A stretch of DNA of 64,000 nucleotides from Rothia koreensis. GTDB taxonomy: Bacteria; Actinomycetota; Actinomycetes; Actinomycetales; Micrococcaceae. The stretch covers positions 496,001 through 560,000 of the forward strand of contig NZ_NOIQ01000001.1 in the NCBI RefSeq assembly GCF_004136575.1, read 5' to 3'. Below the pieces are notes generated by a model. It had not been told where the DNA came from, ran no database searches, and saw nothing but the letters and a program-made list of their open reading frames with translations. Shown here piece after piece: positions 50,312 to 60,466 of the stretch. Positions within the stretch are counted from its first letter, which is position 1, and every line of letters starts with the position of its first letter. The position numbers were made by a program, and so were the translations under genes.

Positions 50312-52687
50312 ATGACCGAGTCAGCAGAGCTTCGAGCGGTGGATGCCTGGTGGCGTGCCGCAAACTATCTTACGGTGGGACAAATCTACCTGCGGGACAA
50401 CCCATTGGCCCGGGGTGGGATCGCCGCCGAGCAGATCAAACCGCGTCTTCTCGGCCACTGGGGCACCTCGCCTGGGCTCAATCTGCTCTGGGCGCATCTG
50501 AATCGGTTGATTTGCCAACGTGAGTCCGAGGTGCTGTTCGTGTGCGGTCCCGGGCATGGCGGTCCCGCGATGGTTGCCAACGCCTGGCTCGACGGCAGCT
50601 ACTCCGAACTCTTCCCTGAGGTTGGTGAGAACGAACCGGGAATGGCGCGGCTTTTCCGACAGTTCTCGTATCCCGGCGGGATTCCCTCGCACGCGGCACC
50701 TGAGACTCCCGGATCGATCAACGAGGGCGGTGAACTCGGGTACAGCCTCATGCATGCCTATGGGGCGGTGTTGGACAACCCGGACCTGATCGCCGCGTGT
50801 GTCATCGGCGATGGCGAGGCTGAGACCGGCCCGCTGGCGACGAGCTGGTTCGGCAATATGTTCGTCGACCCGAGCACCGATGGCGCTGTGCTGCCGATTC
50901 TGCACTTGAACGGATACAAGATTGCGAATCCGACAGTACTGGCCCGTCTCGGACAGGACGAGCTGGTCACGTTGATACGTAGTCACGGGTACGAACCGAT
51001 CGTCGTCGCCGGTGGCGAGGACGGTGAGGCCCCGGACGCCATCCACTCTCGTCTGGCCACGGCCCTGGACACCGCCTTCGATGCTATTGCTGGCATCCAG
51101 TCCGAGGCCCGGGCAGGCCGGGGACCGGCGCGTCCGCGGTGGCCGATGATCATACTGCGCACGCCCAAAGGGTGGACTGGTCCTCGTGTGGTGGACAGGA
51201 CCCGGGTGGAGGGGACCTTTCACTCCCATCAGCTTCCCCTCCCGGAGGTACGAGAGGACCCCGATCACCGGGCTCTGCTGGAGCAGTGGTTGAGTTCGTA
51301 TGAGCCGGAGTCGTTGTTCCCGGATGGAGAGATTTCTTCCCAGCTGAGGTCGCTGCGACCGAATCCGGAACTGCGGATGAGCGCGAGCCCGCATGCCCAT
51401 GGCGGAATGGTCTCGGCCCTCGTGAAGCCCGAGATTGCCGGCTATCACGTTCCGCAGGACCGGGCGGGGGAGGTCGAGAGCACTCGAGTTTTCGGTGGCT
51501 GGCTTGCCGAGGTGATGAAGGAGAACCCGCAGAGTTTCCGTCTTTTCGGTCCTGATGAGGTGCTGTCCAACCGGCTCGACGAGGTCTTTCGCGTGGCCGA
51601 GCGGTCGTGGTCCGGCGAGATCGTGCCCACTGACGAGCACTTGGCGCGGCGTGGTCGTGTCATCGAGATGCTCAGTGAGCACATGATGCAGGGGCTGCTG
51701 GAAGGCTATTTGCTGACGGGCCGGCACGGTCTCCTCACGTCGTACGAGGCATTTGTTCACATCGTCGACTCGATGTTCAATCAGCATGCCAAGTGGCTTG
51801 AGAGCGCAGCCCATGTCCCGTGGCGTGGTTCGTTGGCCTCACTGACATACCTGCTTTCATCGCACGTGTGGCGGCAGGACCACAACGGCTTCAGTCATCA
51901 GGACCCGGGGTTCCTGAACGTGGTCGTGAACAAACAAGCCGACGTGGTGCGTGTTTACCTGCCCCCGGATGCCAACACCTTGCTGGCCACCATGGACCAT
52001 GCTTTCGGCACCAGCGATTTGGTGAATGTGGTTGTCTCGGGCAAGCAGCCGCAGCCGGTGTGGCTGGCGGGGGAAGAAGCCCAGGCCCATGTAGAAGCCG
52101 GTATCGGTATTTGGGACTGGGCGGGCAACGAGCCTCGAGGTCCCGCCACGGAGCCTGGTAGTGAACCCGATGTCGTTGTGGCCTGCGCCGGTGATGTGCC
52201 GACTTACGAGACGATCGCGGCGGCCCAACTACTGCGGGAGGAAGCCCCCGAGATCGCGGTGCGGGTGGTCAATGTGGTTGACCTGTTCCGGCTGCAGAGC
52301 AGTTCGTTGCATCCCCATGGGATCGACGACGCTTCCTTCGACGCCTTGTTCACCACAACCCGACCGGTGATCTTCGCCTTCCATGGGTATCCTTCACTGA
52401 TTCACCAATTGACGTATCGCCGGGCCAACGATGCCAGAATCCATGTGCACGGGTTCAAGGAATTGGGCACGACCACCACGCCGTTCGACATGGTCCACCT
52501 GAACGACCTTGACCGATACGGGCTCGCGATCGATGCATTGGAACGAGTCCCCGGGGGCACCGAAGCCCACCCGGGACTGACCGAACACTGGCAACAGGCG
52601 CGGGATGAGGCGCGATCGTACGCGTACGAGCACGGCGAGGACCCGGAGTTCATCCTGGGGTGGCGGTTCCGGGCTACTGGTTGCTGA
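50312..52687 (+). CDS. xfp: Phosphoketolase (xylulose-5-P / fructose-6-P)
   Basis: Phosphoketolase splits xylulose 5-phosphate or fructose 6-phosphate with phosphate to give acetyl phosphate, a ThDP-dependent reaction. From ATG 50312 it has 791 residues, the usual length. Family motifs are LLGHWGTSPGLNLLWAHLNR, GPGHGGPAMVANAWLDG, EGGELGYSLMHAYGAVLDNP, GDGEAETGPLATSW (ThDP) and SSHVWRQDHNGFSHQDPGF. No acetate kinase or Pta gene is nearby. The frame is open upstream through dead gene fragments, so the start is set by the family N-terminus. Confidence 0.95.
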   Translation: MTESAELRAVDAWWRAANYLTVGQIYLRDNPLARGGIAAEQIKPRLLGHWGTSPGLNLLWAHLNRLICQRESEVLFVCGPGHGGPAMVANAWLDGSYSELFPEVGENEPGMARLFRQFSYPGGIPSHAAPETPGSINEGGELGYSLMHAYGAVLDNPDLIAACVIGDGEAETGPLATSWFGNMFVDPSTDGAVLPILHLNGYKIANPTVLARLGQDELVTLIRSHGYEPIVVAGGEDGEAPDAIHSRLATALDTAFDAIAGIQSEARAGRGPARPRWPMIILRTPKGWTGPRVVDRTRVEGTFHSHQLPLPEVREDPDHRALLEQWLSSYEPESLFPDGEISSQLRSLRPNPELRMSASPHAHGGMVSALVKPEIAGYHVPQDRAGEVESTRVFGGWLAEVMKENPQSFRLFGPDEVLSNRLDEVFRVAERSWSGEIVPTDEHLARRGRVIEMLSEHMMQGLLEGYLLTGRHGLLTSYEAFVHIVDSMFNQHAKWLESAAHVPWRGSLASLTYLLSSHVWRQDHNGFSHQDPGFLNVVVNKQADVVRVYLPPDANTLLATMDHAFGTSDLVNVVVSGKQPQPVWLAGEEAQAHVEAGIGIWDWAGNEPRGPATEPGSEPDVVVACAGDVPTYETIAAAQLLREEAPEIAVRVVNVVDLFRLQSSSLHPHGIDDASFDALFTTTRPVIFAFHGYPSLIHQLTYRRANDARIHVHGFKELGTTTTPFDMVHLNDLDRYGLAIDALERVPGGTEAHPGLTEHWQQARDEARSYAYEHGEDPEFILGWRFRATGC

Positions 52688-52724
52688 CGTACGGAATGAT
52701 CCAGATCGACCAGTATCAGCACGG

Positions 52725-53873
52725 TCAGCCGCGGTCGGGTTTGAGCAGCACCTTGGTCCAGCCGTCCTCGCGGTCGTCGAAGTGACGATAAGCCCGGGCA
52801 GCATCGTCCAATGACAGCTCATGGGAGACGATCCACGAAGGTTTGGCCCGGTCAGCCGCGATCAGATCTCGCAATTGTCGATTGTACCGTTTGACCGGTG
52901 CCTGCCCGCTGGCGATCGACTGTCCTTTGAACCAGCTCAATCCGTAGTCCAGGTGCAGGCGGCCGGCGCCGGCGTCTTCGTCCTTGGCTCCGGGATCCGC
53001 GGGCAAAAAGATGCCCACTGACCCGATCCCTCCAGTGAACTTCACCGATTCGATCAACTGGTTCAAGGTCGTTGCCGGGTCCTCGTGCCCAGCGTGGTCG
53101 TGGGCCTGGTAGCCCACGCATTCACATCCTCGGTCCGCTCCCATGCCATCGGTTTGGTCGAGGACAAACTGCACGGGATCATTCTGTGAATCATCGACGG
53201 TGATGGCACCGATTTCCTCGGCCAGTCGGAGACGATCCGGCTGACGGTCCACGACGATGATCTTGGCCGCTCCGCGCAACGACGCCGAGAGGGCCGCCAT
53301 CAGCCCCACCGATCCGGCTCCGTAGATCACGACCGATTCGCCCGGGTGCAGGCCGGCAAGTTCGGTGGCGTGGAAGCCCGTGGGAAAGATGTCGGAGAGC
53401 ATGACGTAGTCATTTTCTTTTTCCTCCGCATCTTCACCCAGGATCAGAGCGTTGGAGTCCCCATAGGGTACACGTAGGAGTTCGGCCTGGCCGCCCGCGT
53501 AATCGCCCATTTCAGCGAATCCGTAGGCCGCTCCTCCTTTTCCTTCTGCCGGTTGGTTGGTGAGGCAATAACTGGTGTTGCCGGCCTCGCAGTTGGCGCA
53601 GAAGCCGCAAGAAATATTGAATGGCAGCACTACGCGGTCGCCTACCTTCACCCGGTCCACACCGGAGCCGATCTCCACGACCTCCCCAAGGTTTTCGTGC
53701 CCCAGCGAGCGTCCGGTTTCCATCGAGGTGCGGCCCTCGTACATGTGCAAGTCCGATCCGCAGATATTGGTGGTCGTGATGCGCACCAGGATGTCCGTTG
53801 GGCGTTCAACGGTGGCATCGGGAACGTCCTTCACGGCCACGTCTTTTGGTCCTTGGTAGATGACGGCTTTCAT
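52725..53873 (-). CDS. Zn-dependent dehydrogenase, glutathione-independent formaldehyde dehydrogenase type
   Basis: This medium-chain dehydrogenase has 382 residues from ATG 53873 (AAGGAG upstream). Catalytic zinc ligands are in TTNICGSDLHMYEGRT and SLGHENLGEVVE; the structural zinc Cys cluster is SCGFCANCEAGNTSYC. The NAD fold is VVIYGAGSVGLMAALSASLR. The inserted loop AGHEDPATTLNQLIESV and length fit the FdhA (dismutating, glutathione-independent) subgroup. Substrate is not certain. It is convergent with xfp and followed upstream by katE on the same strand. Confidence 0.88.
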   Translation of the reverse strand: MKAVIYQGPKDVAVKDVPDATVERPTDILVRITTTNICGSDLHMYEGRTSMETGRSLGHENLGEVVEIGSGVDRVKVGDRVVLPFNISCGFCANCEAGNTSYCLTNQPAEGKGGAAYGFAEMGDYAGGQAELLRVPYGDSNALILGEDAEEKENDYVMLSDIFPTGFHATELAGLHPGESVVIYGAGSVGLMAALSASLRGAAKIIVVDRQPDRLRLAEEIGAITVDDSQNDPVQFVLDQTDGMGADRGCECVGYQAHDHAGHEDPATTLNQLIESVKFTGGIGSVGIFLPADPGAKDEDAGAGRLHLDYGLSWFKGQSIASGQAPVKRYNRQLRDLIAADRAKPSWIVSHELSLDDAARAYRHFDDREDGWTKVLLKPDRG

Positions 53874-53987
53874 AACGAGCTCCTTGTCTCTTCGTGCCCC
53901 GGGGATTCGAATGCGCTCACCGGAGCCTGTGGGCGATGGCTGCCGGACATCGAGTGGCTCGTTGTGAGCCATCGTTGCCTGGGCCTC

Positions 53988-56255
53988 CTAGAGATCGAAT
54001 CGGTCCCAGACGCGATGCCGACTCAAGGCTTCCGTCACGCCGGCCAGCACCTGCTCCGGCCCGTCATCGATGAAGATGCCCGGATCGTCGTTCGCGTATC
54101 CAGCTCGGTATATCGCATCCGTTCCGCCGCCCCAGGCTCCGATCGCCTTGCCGTGCCTCCAGGCCTCGTCGAGCAACAGGTCAACTCGGGGGTCGAAGCC
54201 GGAGCCGGCTCGGGCCCCGGACTTGGCGTCCTGGCCCGACGGCTCTGCCGATTGCCTGGATGGCGAACCAGCCAGAACCAGCGCGTCCAGTTCCACGGAA
54301 CGAACCGTGGCAAGGGTTTTGGTGACGGGTACTCCCGAGACCTCGCCACCGTGAATGGAGATGATGTTCGGGACCATGGAAGAGCCAACGATGCTCTCAT
54401 GCAATTCCGCCAATCCCGCGGGAGGGTTGGCGGGATCCACGATGATTCCGACGATGCGACCGTCAACTGGCCACGTGCCCCCGAGCTGCGAGAGAGCAGG
54501 GCTACGGTCATCACCGGTCTGTTCGCTCCCTCGGACGTCGGGCACCGGTAGACCCAGACTCTCAGCTACTTGCTGGGCCAGCGACTCATCGACTCGGGCC
54601 AGGTTCACCACCTGACGTTCACGGACGGCGGGTTCGTAGCACTTCCCGAGTTCGAATGAGTACGCACCCACCACGTGATCTTTTTCGACGTCGGTCAGGC
54701 TGTTCCAGAACAGTCTGACCTGACTGAAGTGATCGTCGAAGCTCGCAGGAGCCGCGCGGGTCTTGACTGACTCGGCAACCGTGACGGGCAGGTCCGTGAA
54801 GGCCGCATCGGATTCGTTCGCGGTCAATGGATTGTTGCCATCCAGGGAATTCGGTGTGTAGGGTGCGACGCCGGTGTGCCCGGCCTGCTGCCCGTAGCCG
54901 TCTCTGAACATGTCGTTGACCGGGGCGTGCGGCCTGTTGATCGGCAACTGGTTGAAATTCGGTCCGCCGAGGCGAGTCAGCTGGGTGTCGATGTACGAGA
55001 ACAGCCGCCCCTGGAGCAGGGGGTCGTCGGTGACATCAATGCCTGGCGGCAGATGCCCGGGGTGAAAGGCAACTTGCTCGGTCTCTTCGAAATAGTTGCG
55101 TGGATTGGCGTTCAGGACCATTCGACCGATGAGCTGAACCGGGACCTTTTCTTCGGGAACAATTTTGGTGGGGTCCAGGAGGTCGATTCCCTCGTACGTC
55201 TGTTCCGGGGTGTCTTCGAAGACCTGGATCCCAAGTTCCCATTCGGGACAGGCCCCGGATTCGATGGCATCGGCGAGGTCTCTGCGGTGGAAATCCGGGT
55301 CCGTGCCTCCGACGATCTGAGCCTCTTCCCAGGTCAAGGAATGGACGCCCAGCTTTGGCTTCCAATGGAACTTCACCAAGCACGTGTGCCCCTCTTCGTT
55401 CTGCAGACGAAAAGTATGGATGCCGAAACCTTCCATCATCCTGTATGACCGGGGAATTCCGCGATCGGACATGTTCCACATCGTATGATGCTGTGCTTCG
55501 GTGTGCAGGGAGACAAAATCCCAGAACGTGTCATGCGCGCTCTGTGCCTGGGGGATCTCGCGGTCAGGATGAGGTTTGCCCGCGTGGATGATGTCCGGGA
55601 ATTTGATGGCGTCTTGGATGAAGAAGACCGGAATATTGTTTCCGACCAGGTCGAAGTTGCCTTCTTCGGTGTAGAACTTGGTTGCGAAGCCGCGGGTGTC
55701 TCGCACCGAGTCTGCGGATCCTCGTGATCCCAGAACCGTTGAGAATCTCACGAATACCGGCGTCGTCCGGCCTGGAGCCAAGAATTTCGCTCGAGTCACT
55801 GACGCCGCGTTGCCATACGCTTCGAAGTACCCGTGGGCCCCGGCTCCACGGGCGTGCACTACACGTTCCGGTACACGTTCGTGATCGAAATGAGTGATCT
55901 TTTCCCTGAAGTGGTGGTCCTGGAGCAGCGATGGGCCGCGTTCGCCGGCCTTGAGCGTATGATCGGTTTCCTGCAACCGGGAGCCGGCGGAGGTTGTCAG
56001 GAACGAACCGTGCTGAGCGATCGGGTCAGGATCTTCGTTCGCCACATCTCCGGTCGGGGTACGTGGTGAGACATTCTGCTGGTCCTCGCTTGCTCCCCAG
56101 GGAGGATGGGGAGCAGTCGGTTCCTCGACGGAGGGTTCTCCGGCGGCGGGACGGCCCGGAGGCGGAGTCGTATCAGATGGCAAATTCTGCCTCTGAGCCT
56201 CTGACACTGTCTTGGATTCGTTTGCTTCCGAAGGATTTTTCTGTGTGTGTGCCAT
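53988..56255 (-). CDS. katE: Large-subunit catalase (HPII type)
   Basis: This haem catalase breaks down hydrogen peroxide. It has 755 residues, the large-subunit class. After a polar, Pro-rich N-terminus of about 80 residues the core has [19 protein letters not shown] (distal His), [20 protein letters not shown] (distal Asn), [17 protein letters not shown]-type sequence and the haem Tyr in [14 protein letters not shown]. The C-terminal flavodoxin-like domain starts near [15 protein letters not shown]. It is the strongest oxidative-stress gene in the island. Confidence 0.96.
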   Translation of the reverse strand: MAHTQKNPSEANESKTVSEAQRQNLPSDTTPPPGRPAAGEPSVEEPTAPHPPWGASEDQQNVSPRTPTGDVANEDPDPIAQHGSFLTTSAGSRLQETDHTLKAGERGPSLLQDHHFREKITHFDHERVPERVVHARGAGAHGYFEAYGNAASVTRAKFLAPGRTTPVFVRFSTVLGSRGSADSVRDTRGFATKFYTEEGNFDLVGNNIPVFFIQDAIKFPDIIHAGKPHPDREIPQAQSAHDTFWDFVSLHTEAQHHTMWNMSDRGIPRSYRMMEGFGIHTFRLQNEEGHTCLVKFHWKPKLGVHSLTWEEAQIVGGTDPDFHRRDLADAIESGACPEWELGIQVFEDTPEQTYEGIDLLDPTKIVPEEKVPVQLIGRMVLNANPRNYFEETEQVAFHPGHLPPGIDVTDDPLLQGRLFSYIDTQLTRLGGPNFNQLPINRPHAPVNDMFRDGYGQQAGHTGVAPYTPNSLDGNNPLTANESDAAFTDLPVTVAESVKTRAAPASFDDHFSQVRLFWNSLTDVEKDHVVGAYSFELGKCYEPAVRERQVVNLARVDESLAQQVAESLGLPVPDVRGSEQTGDDRSPALSQLGGTWPVDGRIVGIIVDPANPPAGLAELHESIVGSSMVPNIISIHGGEVSGVPVTKTLATVRSVELDALVLAGSPSRQSAEPSGQDAKSGARAGSGFDPRVDLLLDEAWRHGKAIGAWGGGTDAIYRAGYANDDPGIFIDDGPEQVLAGVTEALSRHRVWDRFDL

Positions 56256-56566
56256 GATATTGCCCGTTCTTAGATGGTGTGTGAGCGTTTTCCCCGACAG
56301 TGTGCGGATGAGGAAAGCCGAGAGCCACGAGGGCCGAACATCGGTAAGGTTGCGCGATTCGCTTCCGCATCGTCGGGTTGGGCGCGGACAGCGACCGATC
56401 CGCAGGAGCCGGGTTTTCGTCAGTGATGCGTCGCGGAACCCTTTGGCAATGCCCTATAGGGATGCCGGTATGCGTCTCGGTCATGAGCGAGGCAAGGTGT
56501 TGAATGGCGAGGAATCGTGGACGGAGTTCTTTCCGGTGATCCCGCCCGATGCGGTGTCTCGGACAG

Positions 56567-56671
56567 CTACGTTCGGTCGGAGTCGTTACCGCTGTGCCGG
56601 CCGCCCTTGCGGGCTTGCCCTCAGATGTCGCGGCGGTTTCCGAGCTGTCCCGGATTGTTCTCGTCAGTCAT
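56567..56671 (-). pseudogene. Decayed KGG-repeat gene, copy 3
   Basis: Reading from ATG 56671 gives TDENNPGQLGNRRDI and a TGA (56621-56623). Reading on in frame gives GQARKGGRHSGND, the C-terminal KGG motif of the intact copies, and a TAG. The middle repeats are missing. Start, end and leader match the two intact genes, so this is a shrunken third copy; the 16-residue peptide is unlikely to be functional. Confidence 0.75.
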
Positions 56672-56706
56672 AATCAGACCTTTCCGCTGTGGGAGTGAGG
56701 TTTTCG

Positions 56707-56727
56707 TTCTTACGACTGTGCGCTTCA
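56707..56727 (-). promoter_or_regulatory. Conserved upstream element of KGG genes, copy 3
   Basis: TTCTTACGACTGTGCGCTTCA (+ strand) is 36-56 bases before the start codon of the decayed KGG gene, the same place as at the other two loci. It differs from copy 2 at one base. Confidence 0.45.
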
Positions 56728-56933
56728 CTCAAGACTCAACTCCTTCAACCGACCTTTTTCAACCCTCCAAGCTGGGGCCCTTGTTTCTCGCCGGTCCAAG
56801 CAAGAAATGGATAGGAGGCAATTCGACGCCTTCTGCGGCATCGAGCTCGTGGGCCGTCAGGGACATAGCTCCGGTGTGGGGTGTCGGACGACCGTCCGCG
56901 AGACGGAAAGCAACCTCTGGGACGGTCCTGGTC

Positions 56934-58310
56934 TCAGTCCTTTGCGGTGCGGCGCAGTCGGGTGTTGACGAATTCGCCCATACCCCACCGTCCGAGTTCA
57001 CGGCCGAACCCTGAGCGTTTCACGCCTCCGAACGGCAATCCCGGCAATGTGGTGCCGTGCTCGTTGATGTAGGCCATCCCGACATCCAGCCGGTCAGCCA
57101 CCTGCTGGGCTCGGTCGAGGTCTGGGCTCCACACAGAACCACTGAGTCCGAAGCCCACGTCGTTGGCCAATTCCACTGCTTCGTCGACGGAATCGACACC
57201 ATAAACCACGGCCACAGGTCCGAAGATCTCTTCAGAGTATGCGTCCATCTTCGGGGTGACCCCGGTCAGTACCGCAGGTTCCATGAATGCGCCCGGCCCG
57301 TCAGATGACCGACCACCGGTGTGCAAGGTCGCGCCCTGCTCGACCGCGTCCTGGACCTGGGCGACCACGTTGTCTCGGGCCGTGACCGAGGACAACGGGC
57401 CGACCTGGACCTCTGGATCGGTCGGGTCTCCGACGCTAGCCTGGCTGAAAGCAGCGGAGATGGTGGAGACGAAGGAATCCACGTGCCTGTTGGGCACAAT
57501 GATCCGTTTTGGCGAATTGCACGCCTGCCCGGTATTGGACAGTCGTGCCTTCGCCACGGTCCGGGCCACCTGGTCGATGTCGGCGTCGTCCAGGACGATC
57601 AGAGGGTCCGAACCACCGAGCTCGAGCACCACCTTCTTGAGGTTTCGGCCAGCGGTCTCCGCCACGGACGAACCAGCTCGTTCACTGCCCGTCAGCGAAA
57701 TACCGCGGACCCGTGGGTCGGCGATCATGTCAGCGATCTGTTCCTTCGAAGCGAAGACATTGATGTACGCCTCCTCCGGGACTCCGGCGGTGTGGAGTAT
57801 CTCAGCCATCACCTCCGACGACCAAGCGCAGATCTCAGCATGCTTCAAAATAATGGTGTTACCGGCCATGAGGTTAGGCGCCGCAAACCTGGCGGCCTGA
57901 TAATACGGGTAGTTCCACGGCATCACGCCTACCAGCGATCCGATAGGTCGCGTCTGGACGACCGATTCTGCTGCACCTTGCGGATCGAGTTCTTCCCGTT
58001 CCAGGAGATCCGGACCGTGCTCGGAATACCAGCGGAAAATCGCGCCCGCCAACTCGGCTTCGTCGACGGCCTCCTGCAACGGCTTTCCCATTTCTGAAGC
58101 GATCAGTCGTCCCAACTCGTCCTTGCGGGAATCATAAATATCGGCGGCTTTCGAGAGGATCGATGCGCGTTGTTCCGCTGGGGTGTCTTTCCAGCCGGGA
58201 AATGCGGTGGCGGATTGGTCAAGTACTCGCTCGACACCTTCTGCGTCGAGTCCTGGAAATTCGCGTTCTGTGGTTCCTGTGGTGGGATTGGTGGTCGTAT
58301 ATGTAGCCAT
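56934..58310 (-). CDS. NAD(P)-dependent aldehyde dehydrogenase, succinate-semialdehyde type
   Basis: This ALDH of 458 residues resembles the GabD/Sad succinate-semialdehyde dehydrogenases. Visible are GVMPWNYPYYQAARFAAPNL, the catalytic Glu in KKVVLELGGSDPLIV, the catalytic Cys in NTGQACNSPKRIIV and the C-terminal EIFGPVAVVYG and GVKRSGFGRELG motifs. The ATG has no strong RBS. Its substrate could be another short aldehyde; neighbours are stress and detoxification enzymes. Confidence 0.9.
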   Translation of the reverse strand: MATYTTTNPTTGTTEREFPGLDAEGVERVLDQSATAFPGWKDTPAEQRASILSKAADIYDSRKDELGRLIASEMGKPLQEAVDEAELAGAIFRWYSEHGPDLLEREELDPQGAAESVVQTRPIGSLVGVMPWNYPYYQAARFAAPNLMAGNTIILKHAEICAWSSEVMAEILHTAGVPEEAYINVFASKEQIADMIADPRVRGISLTGSERAGSSVAETAGRNLKKVVLELGGSDPLIVLDDADIDQVARTVAKARLSNTGQACNSPKRIIVPNRHVDSFVSTISAAFSQASVGDPTDPEVQVGPLSSVTARDNVVAQVQDAVEQGATLHTGGRSSDGPGAFMEPAVLTGVTPKMDAYSEEIFGPVAVVYGVDSVDEAVELANDVGFGLSGSVWSPDLDRAQQVADRLDVGMAYINEHGTTLPGLPFGGVKRSGFGRELGRWGMGEFVNTRLRRTAKD

Positions 58311-58867
58311 GTCGTCAGCGTAAGCAATGTGCGACGACGTCGGTCAACCAATTTCGGTCCATTGTGTGCACCGAACTGATTTTTAAAATAAGTGCATATT
58401 GAGGGTGTACATACTGACTAGGGAAGTTTCGGACATCAAGAGGTATGAGCACTACTATCTGACGGGGCGCGCCCTCACCGGGGCTGACAACGGGGGCAAA
58501 AGTTCCGCTGGCCTGGGCGGTCGGGCGGGTTCCAACCGGAAGGAGGGTACCGGCCGGAATTATTGGGCCAGGATGGCCTCGCTTCGTCCATTCAGCAACA
58601 TTTCATCGGCGCGAAGGGCGGGATCGAAGCAATCAATCGAGGTGTCCGCCCCTGAGCGACCATCTCTCGCGGCTTGTGCTGGAGACATGCCGTTATTCGA
58701 TATGGCACAGCGGGCACGTCAAGAATACAGATCGAATAATGCAGGCCAGATCACCTGTCGGCATTACTCAAACCTGATCAATGGGTCGGTGAGTGCTACT
58801 GGTGGCCAAAGGGCCAGCATGAGGTGTTGGATGGATATCACGGTTCACCACCTCGAAAGGAGCCGTC
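58311..58867. other. Intergenic stretch, nothing recognised
   Basis: A 161-residue open frame exists here but has no RBS, no family look and atypical composition. I see no RNA gene or clear repeat. It must include the promoter of the aldehyde dehydrogenase gene on the - strand. Confidence 0.6.
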
Positions 58868-59083
58868 ATGGACCCGGAACTTGACAAAGCACTGGCGGAA
58901 ATTCGGCAGGAGCTGGAAGCACTTCATCAGAAGGTGGATCGGCTCCTGCAACAACAACCACCGATTCCCCCGGATGAGCCATTCCCCGCGCACCAGCCAC
59001 CGGCCGCACCCCCTTCTGCTGACCCCTCACAACCCACCATGGACAACGCAGACAAAACGACCTCCGCTCCGCCCACGGTCTGA
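58868..59083 (+). CDS. Small coiled-coil / proline-rich protein
   Basis: The 71-residue protein starts at ATG 58868 with AAAGGAG at good spacing. Residues 4-28 form a leucine-heptad helix (LAEIRQELEALHQKVDRLLQ), a probable short coiled coil; the rest is Pro/Ala-rich and disordered (PPIPPDEPFPAHQPPAAPPS). It could be a scaffold or adaptor. I do not recognise a family, and no partner gene is obvious. Confidence 0.6.
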   Translation: MDPELDKALAEIRQELEALHQKVDRLLQQQPPIPPDEPFPAHQPPAAPPSADPSQPTMDNADKTTSAPPTV

Positions 59084-59262
59084 CCGAGACATCTGCTCAG
59101 GCTGGGGGGGGATTCCATAGTTCTCGTCAGGGCGATTGCCCCTACCGAACACAACGCCAACACGGAGTGGATCGTCGATCAACGTCCAGCAACACCCCAC
59201 GGTCTTGGGGAAGGACTGAAAGTCTTCTGTAGTGTCCCGCGACGAGAAGGAACTCGGCCATC

Positions 59263-60087
59263 TTGGACATCGATTCGATACTCGACAAAATCTCCGAGGC
59301 GCTCCGGAACGTACCGGGCATTCAAGCGATTGTTCTTGGCGGTTCCAGGGCGCGCGGAACGCATTCCTTTGATTCCGATATCGACGTCGGAATCTATTAC
59401 GATCCCGCCGCACTCGATATCCCGAAACTGAAGACGGTTGCGCATGACATCGACGATGGCCATCGAGATGAGTTGGTCGCCGTTCCGGGAGAGTGGGGCG
59501 ATTGGGTCAACGGGGGAGGATGGCTCGTCGTCGACGGGCATCATGTCGATCTCATCCTGCGTGAAACGGCACGGGTCGCCGCAGAAATCGACAATTGCCA
59601 GACCGGACGCGTGACCGCCCATTACCAGACCGGGCATCCGCACGCGTATCTGAACGTGATGTACGTCGGGGAGCTGGCTGTCAGCCGTCTTCTCTGGGAC
59701 GGAACGGGCGAGGTGTCGCAGTTGAAACACGTTGCCGAGATCTACCCTTCCGCGCTCAAATCGGCCTTGGCCGGCTTCTCCATGTTCGAGGCCAGATTCT
59801 CGGCGAGGTTCGCCGCCGCCAATGCGACCAAGGATGATCCCTACTACGTGCAGGCACATCTCACGCGGTCAGTATCCTGCCTCAACCAGGTCCTCTTCGC
59901 TCTGAATGAGCAGTACTGCATCAACGAGAAGAAGGCGGTTCGGATGATCGATGGGTTCCGAATCCGTCCCGTCAACTATGGAGCGCGGATTGGCCAGGTT
60001 TTTCGGGAAGCGGGAGATGACCTTCCCTCGGCGTGCGGCCTTCTCGAAGACCTCATCCGAGACACCCAAGCTCTCGTCGACGCGTAA
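59263..60087 (+). CDS. Nucleotidyltransferase-fold protein (DUF4037-like)
   Basis: This protein has the polymerase-beta nucleotidyltransferase fold seen in aminoglycoside and tRNA nucleotidyltransferases. From TTG 59263 (GAAGGAA upstream) it has 274 residues. The catalytic motif is VLGGSRARGTHSFDSDIDVG, with G-S and D-x-D, and a third acidic residue in VDGHHVDLILRE. The C-terminal helical half (YYVQAHLTRSVSCLNQVLFA) resembles the substrate-binding domain of such enzymes. Antibiotic modification is possible but cannot be claimed. Confidence 0.85.
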   Translation: MDIDSILDKISEALRNVPGIQAIVLGGSRARGTHSFDSDIDVGIYYDPAALDIPKLKTVAHDIDDGHRDELVAVPGEWGDWVNGGGWLVVDGHHVDLILRETARVAAEIDNCQTGRVTAHYQTGHPHAYLNVMYVGELAVSRLLWDGTGEVSQLKHVAEIYPSALKSALAGFSMFEARFSARFAAANATKDDPYYVQAHLTRSVSCLNQVLFALNEQYCINEKKAVRMIDGFRIRPVNYGARIGQVFREAGDDLPSACGLLEDLIRDTQALVDA

Positions 60088-60466
60088 CCACGGTCGCCAG
60101 GTCCGCCTGTTCCTGCCGATGACTGGATGAATGAACGTGGTGAAAGGCCGGGTCCGAGTGAAAATTCCAATTCCTTCGCGACGTGTTTTGAGGGCCCCGT
60201 CGACGCAGCCTTCGACGACGAGGCTTGCATCGTATCCGAGGGCGGTCTGCCCAATCGCAGGGCGGCTACTGGGAGGCCCGATCTCCTCGTCCGCGTTGAA
60301 CGGGAAGGTTGCGGTCGGCAAGAGGATTCGATCGAAACCAGGGTGTCTGCGTCCGCAAGGATTGATTCCTGGGCCTCTCGGCCGGCGTGGGGAATGTTGG
60401 TGGCGGGCAGACGGTGCGGTATCACAAAACTCCTGAGGTCCTTCGAAGAGTTGCCAACGCTGTTGG
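60088..60466. other. Intergenic stretch between convergent genes
   Basis: Reading frames are open on both strands, but none has a ribosome site or recognisable motif. It may hold remains of an older gene; I cannot tell which. Confidence 0.5.

Larger units (their letters stand above)
56256..56933. other. Intergenic stretch between katE and gabD-type gene
   Basis: It carries the decayed KGG copy (56567-56671) and its upstream element (56707-56727). The katE promoter should lie in 56256-56400 on the - strand; I see no consensus. No other gene is supported. Confidence 0.6.

Noticed and set aside
58399-58884. 161-residue open frame on the + strand
   Set aside because: No RBS, no motif, atypical composition, and it overlaps the better-supported small gene at 58868.
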